DNA from: Eublepharis macularius
Lineage: Eukaryota > Chordata > Lepidosauria > Squamata > Eublepharidae
DNA: 64,000 nt
Assembly: GCF_028583425.1 (NCBI RefSeq)
Contig: NC_072791.1
Location: 43,841,368 to 43,905,367, forward strand
Direction of reading: 5' to 3'
A program made the translations under genes and the position numbers. This document shows, in pieces, positions 46,076-57,467 of this stretch. The notes beneath the pieces are model-generated. The model saw only the letters and a program-made list of their open reading frames with translations. It did no database searches and had not been told where the DNA came from. How positions within the stretch are numbered: position 1 is the stretch's first letter; each line of letters begins with the position of its first letter.

Positions 46076-47604
46076 CCATAAACAAACAACAGGCTAAAAT
46101 AAATGGCCAGGATTGGAGAAGCATGTGTTCAAACCCAACACTAAATGTAAATATCTAAATAAATAAATAAACAAACAAACAAATAAATAATGTGGTTAGC
46201 ATATAATTCATCACTAAAATTGGGCCTTCTTGCTGGAGGACTGAAAAGTAGGTAATATAGTACCATTTTTTTAAAAAAGGGATCCTGCCCTCTAAAATAT
46301 GTGCAGCTAATTTTTAAAACACAAATTAGATTCTTTGTCCTTATGCGTGTTCTCCGGAGACTGCCAAAGAATTCCATTCTCCTAAAGTTGGGAAACTCCT
46401 TTTGATTGCCAAGCTACAATTAATGACAGACCAAGCCTAATATAGCCATCCGGTTGATGAAAGTAACTTGCCTACGAGACAGCACTGCAAATAGGGATTT
46501 GCAATTTTATGCTTTCTCTGTCCTCTGACTGACAGGAGAAGCGCTACTGAACATACCACTGGAGGGACTTGTTTCACTCAAACTGCTGAACCCAATCACA
46601 GTTATGAAACCATTCATTTGTGTGAATGAAATCTAGCCATATCCTGAATGCAGATGAATGGGAATCCTGGAGGTTGCTTCCTCAAAGCTGTCTTCAGTGA
46701 AAGAGCCAGGGAGCTTGGAATGGAATGGAGCTGTTCAGTTGTTGTTGTTGTTTACCTAAGGACAAAGCAACAGGAATACTGAAGTGAAAGGAGTAACCAG
46801 TCTTGGCCACTGGTTCAAATACAGCCCAGTTTTTTGGTTGATGAAATGTGCAACTGCCTGGTCAGTGTCTGGGGGAACAGGAGTAGAATAGGATAATGCA
46901 TTAACAAAAATGCTGCCCAGATTACAGAGATCTGCATTAAACCATGCACTGATTCTGATTTGACCTCTTGGTGGCAGCCTCAGCAGGGAAATGAACACTT
47001 TGGATGAAGCCAAGAACATTTTCTGCCCTTTCTCATGTGTAGAAATGGTCGATGATCCTTTCAAGCCAAGCAGGATGAAATTGGAAGAACCTTGGTACTG
47101 GGGAACTGCGGAAGAAGTTTAGAGTGTCTCTTTAGCGAAGCATCAGGCCCAGTGGCTGAGCTGCAGCAGATGTTCCTGATGCTGTTTTTATCACTGCTTG
47201 CTTGCGAGGCAAAAACAAAACTGGGTTTCTGTATCAAATGACAGACTGTCCAACCACTAGGATCTTTCTTTTTCATCAATGTGGTTGATATAACAAGGTT
47301 TGCTGGAATGCAAAGCCTTCTTTCAGGTCTGGGAAACCACAGGTGCTAGGCATGGCCTAAAGCTGTGTTTCTTATGTATTACACATGTGGTAAGGATGTT
47401 TCTGAAAATCTTGTTATTACAGGTGAAAACAATTGCTCAAAATAGCCACTAGCTCCCACTCCCCTCTCTTTCTCAAGTCTTAATACAGTTCTTCAGAAAT
47501 GTGGGCAGGTGTTCTGTAGGCAAGGTTGCAAATGAATTCATTTCTTTCCGTTTCTCTCTCTCTCACTGTTCCTCTTCAATCATCTAGGGATGGAGTAGGA
47601 GGGG
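46076..47604. other. Intergenic DNA without recognised genes
   Basis: Low-complexity AAAT/AAAC stretch at about 46150-46190 and a GTT run near 46738-46752. The minus-strand frames at 46756-47064 and 47061-47279 lack motifs and splice support. Confidence 0.45.
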
Positions 47605-47802
47605 ATGTGGCTCAGTGGCAGAGCATCTACATTGCATGCAAAAGGTCCCAGGTTCAAACCTTGGCATGTACAGTTAAAAAGATCGGGTGATGTGGAAGAC
47701 CTCTAGCTGAGATCATGGAAAGCTGCCAGCAGTCAGAGTAGACAATGCTGACCTTGATAGACTAATTGCCTGCTTCAGCAGAAGGCAGCATCAGGCATTC
47801 AT
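47605..47802 (+). mobile_element. tRNA-derived SINE (GTGGCTCAGTGG family)
   Basis: Head GGGATGTGGCTCAGTGGCAG followed by AGCATCTACATTGCATGC is the tRNA-like A-box region; CCCAGGTTCAAACCTTGGCA is the B-box region. The body has GATCGGGTGATGTGGAAGAC and GTCAGAGTAGACAATGCTGA, ending with GCAGAAGGCAGCATCAGGCA. Full length or nearly so. Confidence 0.9.
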
Positions 47803-47897
47803 TTGGTTAAGTTGTGAAAATAGGGGTATGAAATAGAGCTAGCAGAAGTTTGACACAATGCACAACCCAGGTAGGGTCTTATAAAGTGAATATTAGT

Positions 47898-47900
<3 letters not shown>

Positions 47901-47941
<41 letters not shown>

Positions 47942-47942
47942 T
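47901..47942. repeat. CT dinucleotide microsatellite
   Basis: An almost uninterrupted CT run of about 42 bases with one TTT interruption near its end. Confidence 0.97.
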
Positions 47943-48371
47943 TTAACTGTGAGACATTCAGATCAAGGCTATGGTGCAAGGGGTATGTATTTAGCCTTTG
48001 GTCCCAATCTGCTGTTTGTCCATGAAGAAAACATGCAGGGACCAGATGGGTAACTATTTGTCATTGTCCCCTGCAGAACAAACAGCAGCTCTGTGTGTGT
48101 GCCTGTGAGATTAATCAGGAAAACAAGCACAAGGGGAAAAGGTCAAATGTCCCTTTCCCTTTGCCATGGCAGTGATATACATTGGGCTCTCTCCCCCTTT
48201 GGCTGCTATTAACTTTTTAAACAGTTAGATATCCTGATCATAAATATCTCTGTTTCTCACTCTCTCCTTCATCTTGCCTGTTTGATATAAATAGTAAGCC
48301 CTTTGGATAGGGACGTACCATTTGGGTTCCTTGTAGCACCTATCACACCCTTGATAATGAAATGCATGCAG

Positions 48372-48436
48372 ACAGGGCTGCAGTCCATGGAAGCTCATTG
48401 CATAATAAATTTCTTTAAGGTGCCTTAGGAGTGTTT
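48372..48436. mobile_element. Fragment of the GTAGCACC/TAAGCTTT dispersed repeat
   Basis: CAGTCCATGGAAGCTCATTG, CATAATAAATTTCTTTAAGG and TGCCTTAGGAGTG follow the antisense order of the repeat at 28910. Confidence 0.65.
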
Positions 48437-48785
48437 GTAGGAGTGGCTAAAGGATGTATTTCTTCACATGATGTATAACTAGCTTACTCACTGATGACCA
48501 CTAGCCTGGATTGCTTTTTAAAAACAAGATGAGACAAAGTCAGGGAGAGTAGGTGTCTTGACAGTTAAATGGAACTTTCTTGTACAGGAGCAGTATACCT
48601 CGGAATGCCAGATACTGGGGAAAAACAATAGGCTACACCGTCACATTCATGCCTTGGTCATCTTACTGGCTGCTGATGGAAAAAGACAGTTGGATCCAGT
48701 GTAAATTTTCTGTTTGTGCCAGAGCCCGTATATAAATAGAAATGCAAGAAAAAGGCTACTGTAGCTCTTTGAGCTAAGTCATTAT

Positions 48786-48898
48786 TAGTGCATTTCCAGT
48801 TGCGCATGATCTTGTGCAATCATTTTCTGGGCACTATAATACATGGGGATGAAAGTGCTAATTGTTGCACAAGATCTTGTGCAAGTGGAACTATGCTA
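48786..48898. mobile_element. 113-bp MITE-like inverted repeat
   Basis: TAGTGCATTTCCAGTTGCGC followed by ATGATCTTGTGCAA at the left is mirrored by TTGCACAAGATCTTGTGC followed by AAGTGGAACTATGCTA at the right, with a few mismatches. A perfect palindrome, GCACAAGATCTTGTGC, lies within the right arm. Further related words (CCACTTGCACATC) follow at 48914. Confidence 0.8.
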
Positions 48899-49024
48899 AG
48901 AGCCTTTATGTTTCCACTTGCACATCACTAGATGTGCACTAGTAATGGAGGTATTGGCCATCTACCCCCCATATATGAGCGACCATGCATGGTTGAGCTG
49001 CACCTCCACCTCCATCAGATGCTA

Positions 49025-49181
49025 TATGGTTTTTATACAGTGAGCAGGTGTTTTATTAGAAGGCTGTGTTAAATTATTGTGATTTTATCTCTGTATATTT
49101 TATTTATTGTTGTGGCCCGCCCTGAGTCTGCTTGCGGGGAGGGCAGGATAGAAGAAGAAGAAGAAGAAGAAGAAGAAGAGT
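49025..49181 (+). mobile_element. L2-type LINE 3' tail with GAA microsatellite
   Basis: An AT-rich 3' UTR ends in GTGGCCCGCCCTGAGTCTGC and GGGGAGGGCAGGATAG. This is the L2-type end seen at 21270-21310 and near 22600. A (GAA)n run of about 30 bases follows directly as the element tail. Confidence 0.75.
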
Positions 49182-49250
49182 GCAGTTCTATTAGTATTAC
49201 TCCAGTGTATACCTATTGAAACCAACTGGTTTAGACTGAAGCGTGCTATA
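49179..49250. mobile_element. Eroded copy of the AGTGCAATCC palindromic MITE
   Basis: AGTGCAGTTCTATTAGTATT, ACTCCAGTGTATACC, CATTGAAACCAACTGG and TTTAGACTGAAG follow the family at 33015 and 38605. Right end lost or strongly changed. Confidence 0.6.
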
Positions 49251-49260
49251 AATTGACTTT

Positions 49261-51660
49261 GGTGATCTGATCTAGCAAAGCCATTCTTATTATGGACATA
49301 TACCAAAGATAAGTTCATCATCATTAGCACCACCAGAACTTCTTGTTAGGGGAAAAATGCATTATATTTCCATCTAGCCATCACTTTTGCTAGCAGTAGC
49401 CTATGAATATCAAAACCGAGAGAACCATTTTAATGAGAGAGCTGAGCACAATTACTTTGCTTCTGTAATGACTCCATTGGGGAAAACTGTTCAATTTCTG
49501 TTATACATTTCATTAATAAACTATAACTTGTGGTCAGCCTATATGGGGAGGATTAATGCTTTTCATGTTAGTCATTCTCTTTCGTCTATGAACCGTTCAT
49601 TACATGAAAAAGCTTCTGTGCATTTCCCCCCCTGAAAGATGAAAGCTGTTAAAATATGGAGAAAAACACTGGTTAAAAATAGAAGCTAGGCTGCTTCATC
49701 AATATATTCCTTCCTTAAAAAAAGGCCTTCCCTATGTTGAATCAACAATCTTTCTCCCCCATAGCAATGAAAAGGAAACCATTGGCATAAGCCACTGAGA
49801 AGCCCTTCTGCACAAGCCTTATTGAATCATTATTATGCTTCTGTACTGTTTCCGTTCATTTTGGAGAGGTTTATGCAGGAAACTATACAGGGAATTTTGA
49901 CCCAAGACCTCATTTTAAGGGATTATGCCCCACACTGATAAAGCCTTATCTGGTGTTTTGTAGCCATGAGCTCTTGGGCAAACACAGGTAAGGAAGATAT
50001 TGATAAGAGAGACAAAAATTCAGAAAACAGCTCTGAAGATGAATGACCATAAGCAACTGACCCGGACATCCCAAGAGAGCAAGGAGTACCATAGAAATCA
50101 GAACAGCTAATGACACAAGTTGCAAAGCCCCCGGGCTCTAGCACCTAACCTGCACCCTAATCGTTCAGAACCGTCTGAGACAGAAGTCCTGCAATGGAAA
50201 GACTCTGATGGATTATCTCTGAGCCAGACACTCCTGAGGTGCCATTTCTCTCCCTAGTACAGGCCTAATGAGCTGTAGACCCAAATGCCAACCCAGACAA
50301 CACACTTGGTGGGAACAGGAAGGCAATGAAGCACTAGGCTTCAGGCAGCAACCTACCCTTTGAAGGATTTCCATACTTCATGAGCTGGTGGAACTTGGGA
50401 GAATTAGGAAGGTTGCAAGGACTCATTTGGGCTTGGGAAGTTGAAACAAGTTGTTTGTCCCAGGATGCTGAAGTACTTTAAAATTCTCATTTCCTACTGC
50501 ATGATAGTCCTTAGTTCCAGACCCAGAGATGGACACAGCCCATGACCTTCTTGGCAACTGCTTACACTAGTGTCTGTTTTGCCCTACCCCTCCTATGAAG
50601 CTGGCCTTGCTAACACAGAAAAAAGGGTCTCGAAGGCTGATTTGTGTCCAAGAAGGTCTAGGCTACAGCCCTTCCTTAGGGAAAAAACCACACTGAACAT
50701 TTGAATAGACATGAATACAGTTGACTAGTTACATAAGAGGAAGAATAATGTTCAGAGACTGGAAGGCTGCCAGAGAGAGCAAAAGAGAAGGGGGCCTTAG
50801 TTCAATGTTTCCACTGAGAACATGGGTTTAAGCAATGAGTTAAAATTACAGGAGGATGGGTGCTAATTAAACTTAAGGAAAATTCCCTAACGATAACAGT
50901 AGCTCAGTCTACATTTGGAGATTGTAGAACTCCTTTCTTTGAAAGCATCTGTTAGTGATTCTTTAGGAAACCCTGCCTCAGGCTAGGATGTTGGATTAGA
51001 TGGTCTGCCCCTTCCATTTTGTGGTTCAGGATTAGTAATGTGATCCCTATGGACAACGAATCACAAAAGCACTGCTGGTCCTGATCTCTCTTCTGAAAGG
51101 GAGATGTTCCTGTGCAGGGTTTGAAGTTAACCAAGAGGGGTTTCCCCCTTCGGGCATGTTCTGTGTGCCTGGCATATCTCACAAGCACGTGTGTCATTGC
51201 CTTTTATTTTATATTGTGCCTGTCTGCGCGAGCTTGTTTTTATAGCTGGAGTTTGTCTGCCCCAGCTTCTTATGTCTCAGTTGCATGACTGTAGGTGTGC
51301 CTAGGATTTGGGAAAGGGGAAGGGCAAGAGTGGACTGGCTCTGGCAAATGGCCCTGGAGCAAACCAAGCTGAGTGTCTCCTCCTGCTAGCACAGCAGGGG
51401 CCACTCAATTAATTGGTGCAAACAATGGGTATTAGTTGACCCATTTTATTCTCCCCTAAACTGGCAGCAGTGCAGAAGAAGCTGAGCTTGCACCAGTTGT
51501 CATTGCTGATGAAGGGTCTGAACTAAGTGGCCCCTGAAAAACTGGCAGAGTTTCTGGGGCTCTGCTTGTCCCTGGCCACCAGAGGCCTTCTAGGACAGGG
51601 GCCCACCAGGAAATTTCCCTGTAAGTTAAATGGCCAGTTCACCTCTGGGGAAAGGGCAGA
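49261..51660. other. Intergenic DNA; possible CR1 tail relict near 50985
   Basis: GCTAGGATGTTGGATTAGAT, GGTCTGCCCCTTCC and ATTTTGTGGTTCAGG near 50981-51030 have the texture of an old CR1-type LINE end. The rest holds no assignable repeat and no exon I can support. Confidence 0.4.
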
Positions 51661-51927
51661 TAGCCAGTTTGGTGTAGTGGTTAAGAGCAGCGGGATTCTA
51701 ATCTAGAGAACCGGGTATGATTCCCTGCTTCTCCACTTGAAGCCAGCTGGGTGACCCATGATCAGTCACAGCTCTTCTAGAGCTCTCTCAGCCCCACCCA
51801 CCTCACCGAGTAAGGATTGTTCTGAAGATATTAATAACATACTTTATAAACCGCTCTGAGTGGATGTTAAGTTGTCCTTAAGGGTGATATATAAATTGAA
51901 TGTTGTTGTTGTTGTTGTTGTTGTTGT
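51661..51927 (+). mobile_element. tRNA-derived SINE with TTG tail, full length
   Basis: Head AGCCAGTTTGGTGTAGTGGT and TAAGAGCAGCGGGATTC; B-box-like GGTATGATTCCCTGC. The body has GCCAGCTGGGTGACCCATGA and CTCAGCCCCACCCACCTCAC. The end has CCGCTCTGAGTGGATGTTAA, TATATAAATTG and a TTG run. Confidence 0.92.
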
Positions 51928-52195
51928 GTATCTTTGTTGGTTGGGGAAGAGAGGTGGATTCTTGGGGCTTAATACAAGCAAAATGGTTGGACCCTTTCCT
52001 TGATTATCAATGTCTTATTTGCCTTTGACCAGGAATTGTAATGGCTTTCCAAGGAGGGAACTGCAATGCAACGAGGCCACATTCTAACCTGGCAAGTTAA
52101 TTTATGCTTGGTGTGATATCTGTACACTGATTTTCAACACAAGTGTTCTCAAATTGGTTTACATATTTTTTTACAAATTAAGACACAAAAGCTGA

Positions 52196-52815
52196 CATTT
52201 ATTTTTATTTTATTCATGTTATTCATAGTCTGCCTTTCTCAGCGAGACACAAGGCAGATTACATAGTGTAAGCCAATATGAACTATGGCTGGAGCCCTCC
52301 GTAAATGATGAAATAGGTTACAACAAGAGTCAGTACACAGTGGCATAGTTTGCAGTCCCTATCCTATTTCCAAAGTATCTCTCTGAACCATTTTGATACA
52401 GTACACTCCTCCTACCTGCTGAATAATTCAGTTTTGCACAGTTTGTGGAAAACCAGGAAAGTAGGGACTTTACTGATCTCATTAGGCAGGTCATTCCATA
52501 AGGTGAGAGCCACAACAGAGAATGTATGAGTGTGGACAGTTGTTGATTTTTCCCATTTGCAGGGTGGTACCAGCAGAAGGCCCTGTTCAGATAAGAGAAG
52601 CTGACATGTCAGAGCACAGTGAAAGAGGGGCCAAGGCCATGAGGGGCCAAGGCCCTGAATTGATAGTTAAAACCTTGAATTGAGCCTGGTGACTGATGAG
52701 TAACCATTGGGTGATTGCAGAATGGGAGAAATTTGCAAGCTCTGCTGAGCTCCTGAGCGGCAGCATTATAAGAACATGTGTGGTCATTGAAGCTGGGTGC
52801 ATCCAGGCATGTTGG
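52196..52815 (-). mobile_element. L2-clade LINE 3' part, minus strand
   Basis: The tail ATTTATTTTTATTTTATTC and GTCTGCCTTTCTCAGCGAGA (antisense of the CGCTGAGAAAGGCAG end) precede the antisense ORF2 end. That part has TCTCATTAGGCAGGTCATTC and AGCAGAAGGCCCTGTTCAGA. It parallels the copy at 40375-41345 almost step by step but is shorter. Confidence 0.87.
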
Positions 52816-52974
52816 AGGGTTTCTTGTGTGCTGTTTCACCTCTCTCTGAATGCTTTTGGCTACGGCATTTAGAAGCTAAAAGGGAATGAGGGGGTCTCAG
52901 TCATCAACAGTATTGACTGGATTTTGCTCCAAGAAAACAGGTAATCATTATCAGGTTTAGTGCTTGGAACATGA

Positions 52975-53045
52975 TGTCCTTTTATTTATTGATTTGGGCT
53001 TTAAAAATTTCACTTTCTCCCAAGGGCTCAGAACAGGTTTCATTG
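52975..53045 (-). mobile_element. Short L2-type tail fragment
   Basis: CCTTTTATTTATTGATTTGG and CTTTCTCCCAAGGGCTCAGA resemble the antisense 3' end of an L2-type LINE. Only about 70 bases remain. Confidence 0.5.
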
Positions 53046-53504
53046 GGCTGGAAAATGAAAAGATACACACATACTTTGCAAATATATCATATCCAAATAG
53101 AAATGTCTATGATATTCCTGTAAACTCCAGCCCAATCTCAATGCTGGCTATTATGAGGGAGTTTACATGTATGTATTAATAGTTTAATGGCTGCAACATC
53201 AAGACATAACACAGGTAATGCAACAGAGATTTCCTATCACCTGGCTTTGTCTCAAACATAACAATTTCCATTGGAGGAAGATCATCATCTATTTATCTGT
53301 AAGTCATTGGGTAAGGAGATGGCCGTGCTTGGATGTTCATACTTGACTGGAGCACAAAAAAACCCCTGATACAGCTGGGTCAGGCATATCTGTTAAGATG
53401 CCTTCATTGCATAATCCACGGCTGAACAGCTGCACACAGAGACTCTTGGCTGATACTGAAGATCACAACAGGGCAGGGGAGGAAACATGGGTGTGTGGAA
53501 GGAA

Positions 53505-53608
53505 AAAGGAGTCTTGTGGCACTTCAAAAACCAACAGATTCTTTATGACAATTGTTTTCATGGGCTCAAGTCATGGGCTCCTGTTATCAGATGCATTCCT
53601 GTGCCCTA
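53505..53608. mobile_element. Fragment of the GTAGCACC/TAAGCTTT dispersed repeat
   Basis: AAAAAGGAGTCTTGTGGCAC, TTCAAAAACCAACAGATTC, GGGCTCAAGTCATGGGCTCC and TATCAGATGCATTCC follow the order of the repeat at 28910, in a subfamily closer to GTGGCACC than GTAGCACC. Confidence 0.75.
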
Positions 53609-53689
53609 AAGACAATGCACAGCAAGCCTCCTACTTCTTGGACACCAGGGTTGATGCTGTACTTCTTATCGAATAGTTCAGATACAGCT

Positions 53690-54070
53690 CAAAGAAATAT
53701 AAAAGTCACTGTACAACCAATGATACATAATACAATAAAAACACAGAGTCAAATCTTTAAGGGTGTAGAGAGTGGGATATAAATGTTTAAAATAAATAGT
53801 TTTCATTATAAAAAAGAAAACAACCAGCATCCTCTAACCCGAGAGTTCCTATTGAAGTTACATCTGAGCTTATCAAAGCTAAACCAAAGTCTCAGTAGAA
53901 AAAGTGTTTTTACTATCCTCTTACAAGCCATAAGGGACGATGCTGGCCACACCTTACAGGACAGGGCATTCCATAATGCTGTTGCACCACTGTCAGTGTT
54001 GGCATACAAAGCAGGGCTCCATCAGATGACATCCACATCCAGAAGGGTTCATGTCTTTCCCTATTACCCA
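53690..54070 (-). mobile_element. L2-type LINE 3' fragment, minus strand
   Basis: GTAGAGAGTGGGATATAAAT is close to the L2 tail start. TACAAGCCATAAGGGACGAT and GGACAGGGCATTCCATAATG correspond to the antisense ORF2 end. Several open frames here are remnants of the LINE or chance. Confidence 0.55.
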
Positions 54071-54734
54071 TGCAACCAGCACCCCACCTCTAATCTGCAG
54101 ACATATGCACTAGAAGTTTTTGTAAGGAAGGAAATGTTAATTACACACAGAGAGAAACCTAGTGGAAGATAGAGGTCTTTTGCAATAAATGGTGGAGTAA
54201 GGGGAAACTCTTCCCTACCCCAGTTTTATTTGGAAATGAGATTCTCTCTCTTCCCTATAGTTAAGGACTTGCAATTCCACCCAGACATGCATTGGAATAC
54301 AAGTCATGGCAGGTTGTAATAATTAACAGAATATGAGAATTAGAGCCCCAAATTCTGATTGTATATCTGAGCCACAGAAGATCTTCCCTCCCTCTGCACT
54401 CTTTCACACAATCCTATTTACTGCCATGGTTACAGATGCCTTTAAATAATAGCCACCCCGAGGACTACATTTCCCAGGGCAAACCTTGGCCCAGTGCCTC
54501 AGATGCATAGTGGAGAAGAAGGGGGAAAGGAAGGGCAGGAAGAGGAGGCAGAGACTCTCTGCCAGTTGGTTAGTTGGTAGGAGCCACCACCAGCCTGATG
54601 AAGCTGCTCTAAGCAGCAAGGTAAGTGGGTTTTGGAAAGGGAGGATGAAGTGACCACAGCAACTTTCAGAAATTACATTATTGATGATGTCATTGGGAAG
54701 CTCAGGGGAGCAAGCCTATATTTAAGACTCCTGA

Positions 54735-54955
54735 AAAAAGGTAGAGTCCAGTAGCACCTTTAAGAATAACCAACTTTATTGTCGCATAAGCTTTCAAGAA
54801 CCACAGTTCTTTTCGTCAGATGTATCTGATGAAGAGAGCTGTGGCTCTCGAAAGCTTATGCTACAATAAAGTTGGTTAGTCTTAAAGGTGCTACTGGACT
54901 ATTTATTATTTTGCTACTATTTACTACAGACTAACATGGCTAACTCCTCTGGATC
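54735..54955. mobile_element. Foldback copy pair of the GTAGCACC dispersed repeat
   Basis: The first half (AGAGTCCAGTAGCACCTTTA, GCATAAGCTTTCAAGAACC, TCGTCAGATGTATC) is followed at once by its inverted counterpart (GAGAGCTGTGGCTCTCGAAA, GCTTATGCTACAATAAAG, TTAAAGGTGCTACTGGAC). The head-like tag AGACTAACATGGCTAACTCC closes it. Same architecture as 60887-61096. Confidence 0.88.
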
Positions 54956-55789
54956 TATGACCATAAAAATTGTAACTGAGGAACTGATGCCTACTACCCC
55001 ATTAAGCCTCGTTGCACTGATGTCTTCATCAGCACCAAGGCAGTATTGGAAACCCTCATCCAAACCAAGCATCACAGTATGCCACCACTTGTTGAATGGG
55101 ATTCCCGGGCCAGAACCCAGAATCAAAGCAAGGAAACAGGTGTGGCTTAAAGGGATTTTCTCCATGGCTAGCAAACTCTACTGTTCATACCACCTAGTCT
55201 CAGGCAATGATGCTCTGACACCCTGAAACAAAAGAAGTGTTAATGTGTCCAACAAAATAAGAGAGGCAGCATTATCACAACTTTGTGCTCTTCTGTGTTT
55301 GTACAGCTGTGTTCTGTATATACTATTTAAGCAGTATTCAGTAGGTGTCAGTGGAAACCTTTGACCAATCAAGTATTTAGTCCCAGAATACATTATTAGT
55401 GTGAAGGTTATGAAAATGAAAAGGAAACCATATTCATCTTCCTTTTACTGTTTCTTGCCTTCTTTTTCTTCATCTGTTCCTTGTTAAGAGAAGAGCCCAG
55501 CTCCTTATTAAAACCCTGGATGCACAAACACTTGCTTCCTGACTTATTTTCCCACTACATGCTAGAATAAACTCTGTCCCAGACTCTGGATTTTTACTAT
55601 ATCTAAAAGACATAATAACACCCCCTCAAACTTTCTGACCTTTGCTTTGTGGGGACGGGACGGGGGAGGGGTAGCATCTGGCAGCTGTTGGAGAGCGCCA
55701 GATTGTTGTGCTAGCAGGGAGCAGGAGATGGTTGAGAATAGGAGGGGGTCAGTTTCCTCCTTGTCCACTCGAAGGCTCAATACTTTCTG
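54956..55789. other. Sequence upstream of the CpG-rich region, no gene recognised
   Basis: Frames of about 70-112 codons occur on both strands (54888-55226 plus extends from the foldback repeat) without motifs. The base composition changes to GC-rich near 55640, where G-rich words such as GGGACGGGACGGGGGAGG appear. Confidence 0.45.
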
Positions 55790-57060
55790 GGGCGTTCAGG
55801 AAGAGGTGGCCCGGGCTTCTGCGGGAGAGGCTGGCCAGGGGGACTCCAGGCATAGGTGCATGTCTTTGGGATGTGCTCTGAGAGCTCTTCTGTCCCGCCA
55901 TTCCGGAGGGCGCTGCTCTCGGTGGTGCTGAAGGGACAGCTCCCCACAGCGCTGCCTTCGGGGTGCTGAAGGGACGGACAGCTCCCCTGTCTAAAGCGAA
56001 GGCGGATCCTGCCGGGGCCGAGGAGGGGAGGGCTCCCCACTGAGCCCTGCGTGGCGGGTGGTATAGCGGTGCTGCTCACGGGAGCTCCCTCGGCGCCTCT
56101 GCTGTTCACATTGCCGGCTGCTGTGAAAAAGAAGGCAGCTGGCCTGAGCCTCCGCGACGCGCAGGGCGGCCGGTGCTGAAGGGACAGCGGCTTCCTTTCA
56201 TTCCCCCAACATCCAGGTAAATACGCGGTGGGGGGGGGGGGACAGCCCCGAAGGCGGCGGGCTCGGGGGTTGCTTGCCGGGTTATTTGCAGACCAGCCTG
56301 GGGCAAGTGAATGTGCAGAGCCGGGAAACGACGACTCCTGGCAGGGCTCTCCTGAAGTCACCGGCCAGCCAGGGCTGAAGCGCGGGCACAGAAAAGTTCC
56401 CAGCGGCTACCAGGTCGTGGAAGCGCGAAGGGCTGATGTGCAAAGAGCTAAGCCTCTTCCCATAAGAATCCAGCTCTTAAGTTTGCGTTTGGAGGGAGGA
56501 AAGGAGGGAAGCAGCGGCTGCTAGGACCGACTTCTCTATTCGTTACTATTTCCAGTAATTAAAACACCCAACCCGAATCTTCTACATTTTAAAATATGTG
56601 TCGTACCCGGATTTGTTTCCGAAGAGAAAGCTTAGCGGAGAGAGGCTGTGTAGAGGGGTGGGTGGGGAGGAAGGGGGAAGCGCTAGCTTTGCGGGAACAC
56701 CTCCATGTTTGGGTGTCTGTGCGCCCCAGCGCCGGGGGCGGGTGGGAGTGAGTGTTTGACTGCTTTATTTGATAATGTGCATTGACTGCACAGCGAGGCC
56801 AGACGCACACGCGCGCACACACACACAGAGGCAGGCAGAGCGAAACACTGTCACACACTCACACAGAGGGGCTCCTTTGCAGAGTTCCTTACGCACCGCA
56901 GGAGCCCGGCGGCACTTAAGCAGCTGTGTTGTGTACTGCCTAATGAGGCGCGGGTCAGGACAACGGCCGTGGAGGTAATCTGCAGCCGGGCGGCAGGAAA
57001 ACTCGAATTAGAGCGTTGCTTTCGATCCGTACTGCAGTGGATTAGAATCGCTCCCCCCCC
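55790..57060 (+). promoter_or_regulatory. CpG-rich promoter-like region upstream of ZDHHC22
   Basis: CpG dinucleotides are dense here (for example CCTCCGCGACGCGCAGGGCG at 56150 and GCGGCGGGCTCGGGG near 56255) and rare in most of the window. Nothing else in the window looks like a CpG island. It lies 0.4-1.7 kb before the first coding exon of ZDHHC22. That exon starts at a splice acceptor, so at least one non-coding leader exon must lie upstream. Candidate donors are CAG|GTAAAT (cut after 56216) and GAG|GTAATC (cut after 56974). No convincing TATA box was seen, as is usual for CpG-island promoters. The start site is not determined, and large open frames here are composition effects. Confidence 0.65.
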
Positions 57061-57467
57061 CCCGCATCTATCAAGCAGGGCCATAATAATAACCAATGGA
57101 CCCAACATCGAATAGGAATTCCTGGGTTAGGAAGCGGCAGGGGCAGCTGGGTTCCAGCAGACTGGCCAACCCAAGAGAGACTCTCTCTGGAGACTGCAGA
57201 CCCGGGCGTACCGGGGCGTATCGGTTCCCGGGACCTAGACCTGAAGCTGGGAGAGTAAAGAGCCAGCCTTCCCTTTCGAGTGGGGGTGGGGTTTGCACTG
57301 GAGAGGGGGGTGAGTGAAGCAGCGAGGGAGGGGCCAGACACTGAGAGCCAGGAGCAGACTGGGGTGGGTGGGGAATCCTTGGAATGGGAAATGGAGGGAG
57401 CCGTCTATGAGGCCAGGCGGTAATGCTTCTTCTCTCCTTGCTCTCCCCTGCAGGAATGTGATCTACA

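Noticed and set aside
55777..56361. 194-codon minus-strand frame in the CpG-rich region
   Set aside because: Pro/Arg/Ser-rich product expected of GC-rich DNA, no domain recognised, and the position is better explained as the ZDHHC22 promoter region.
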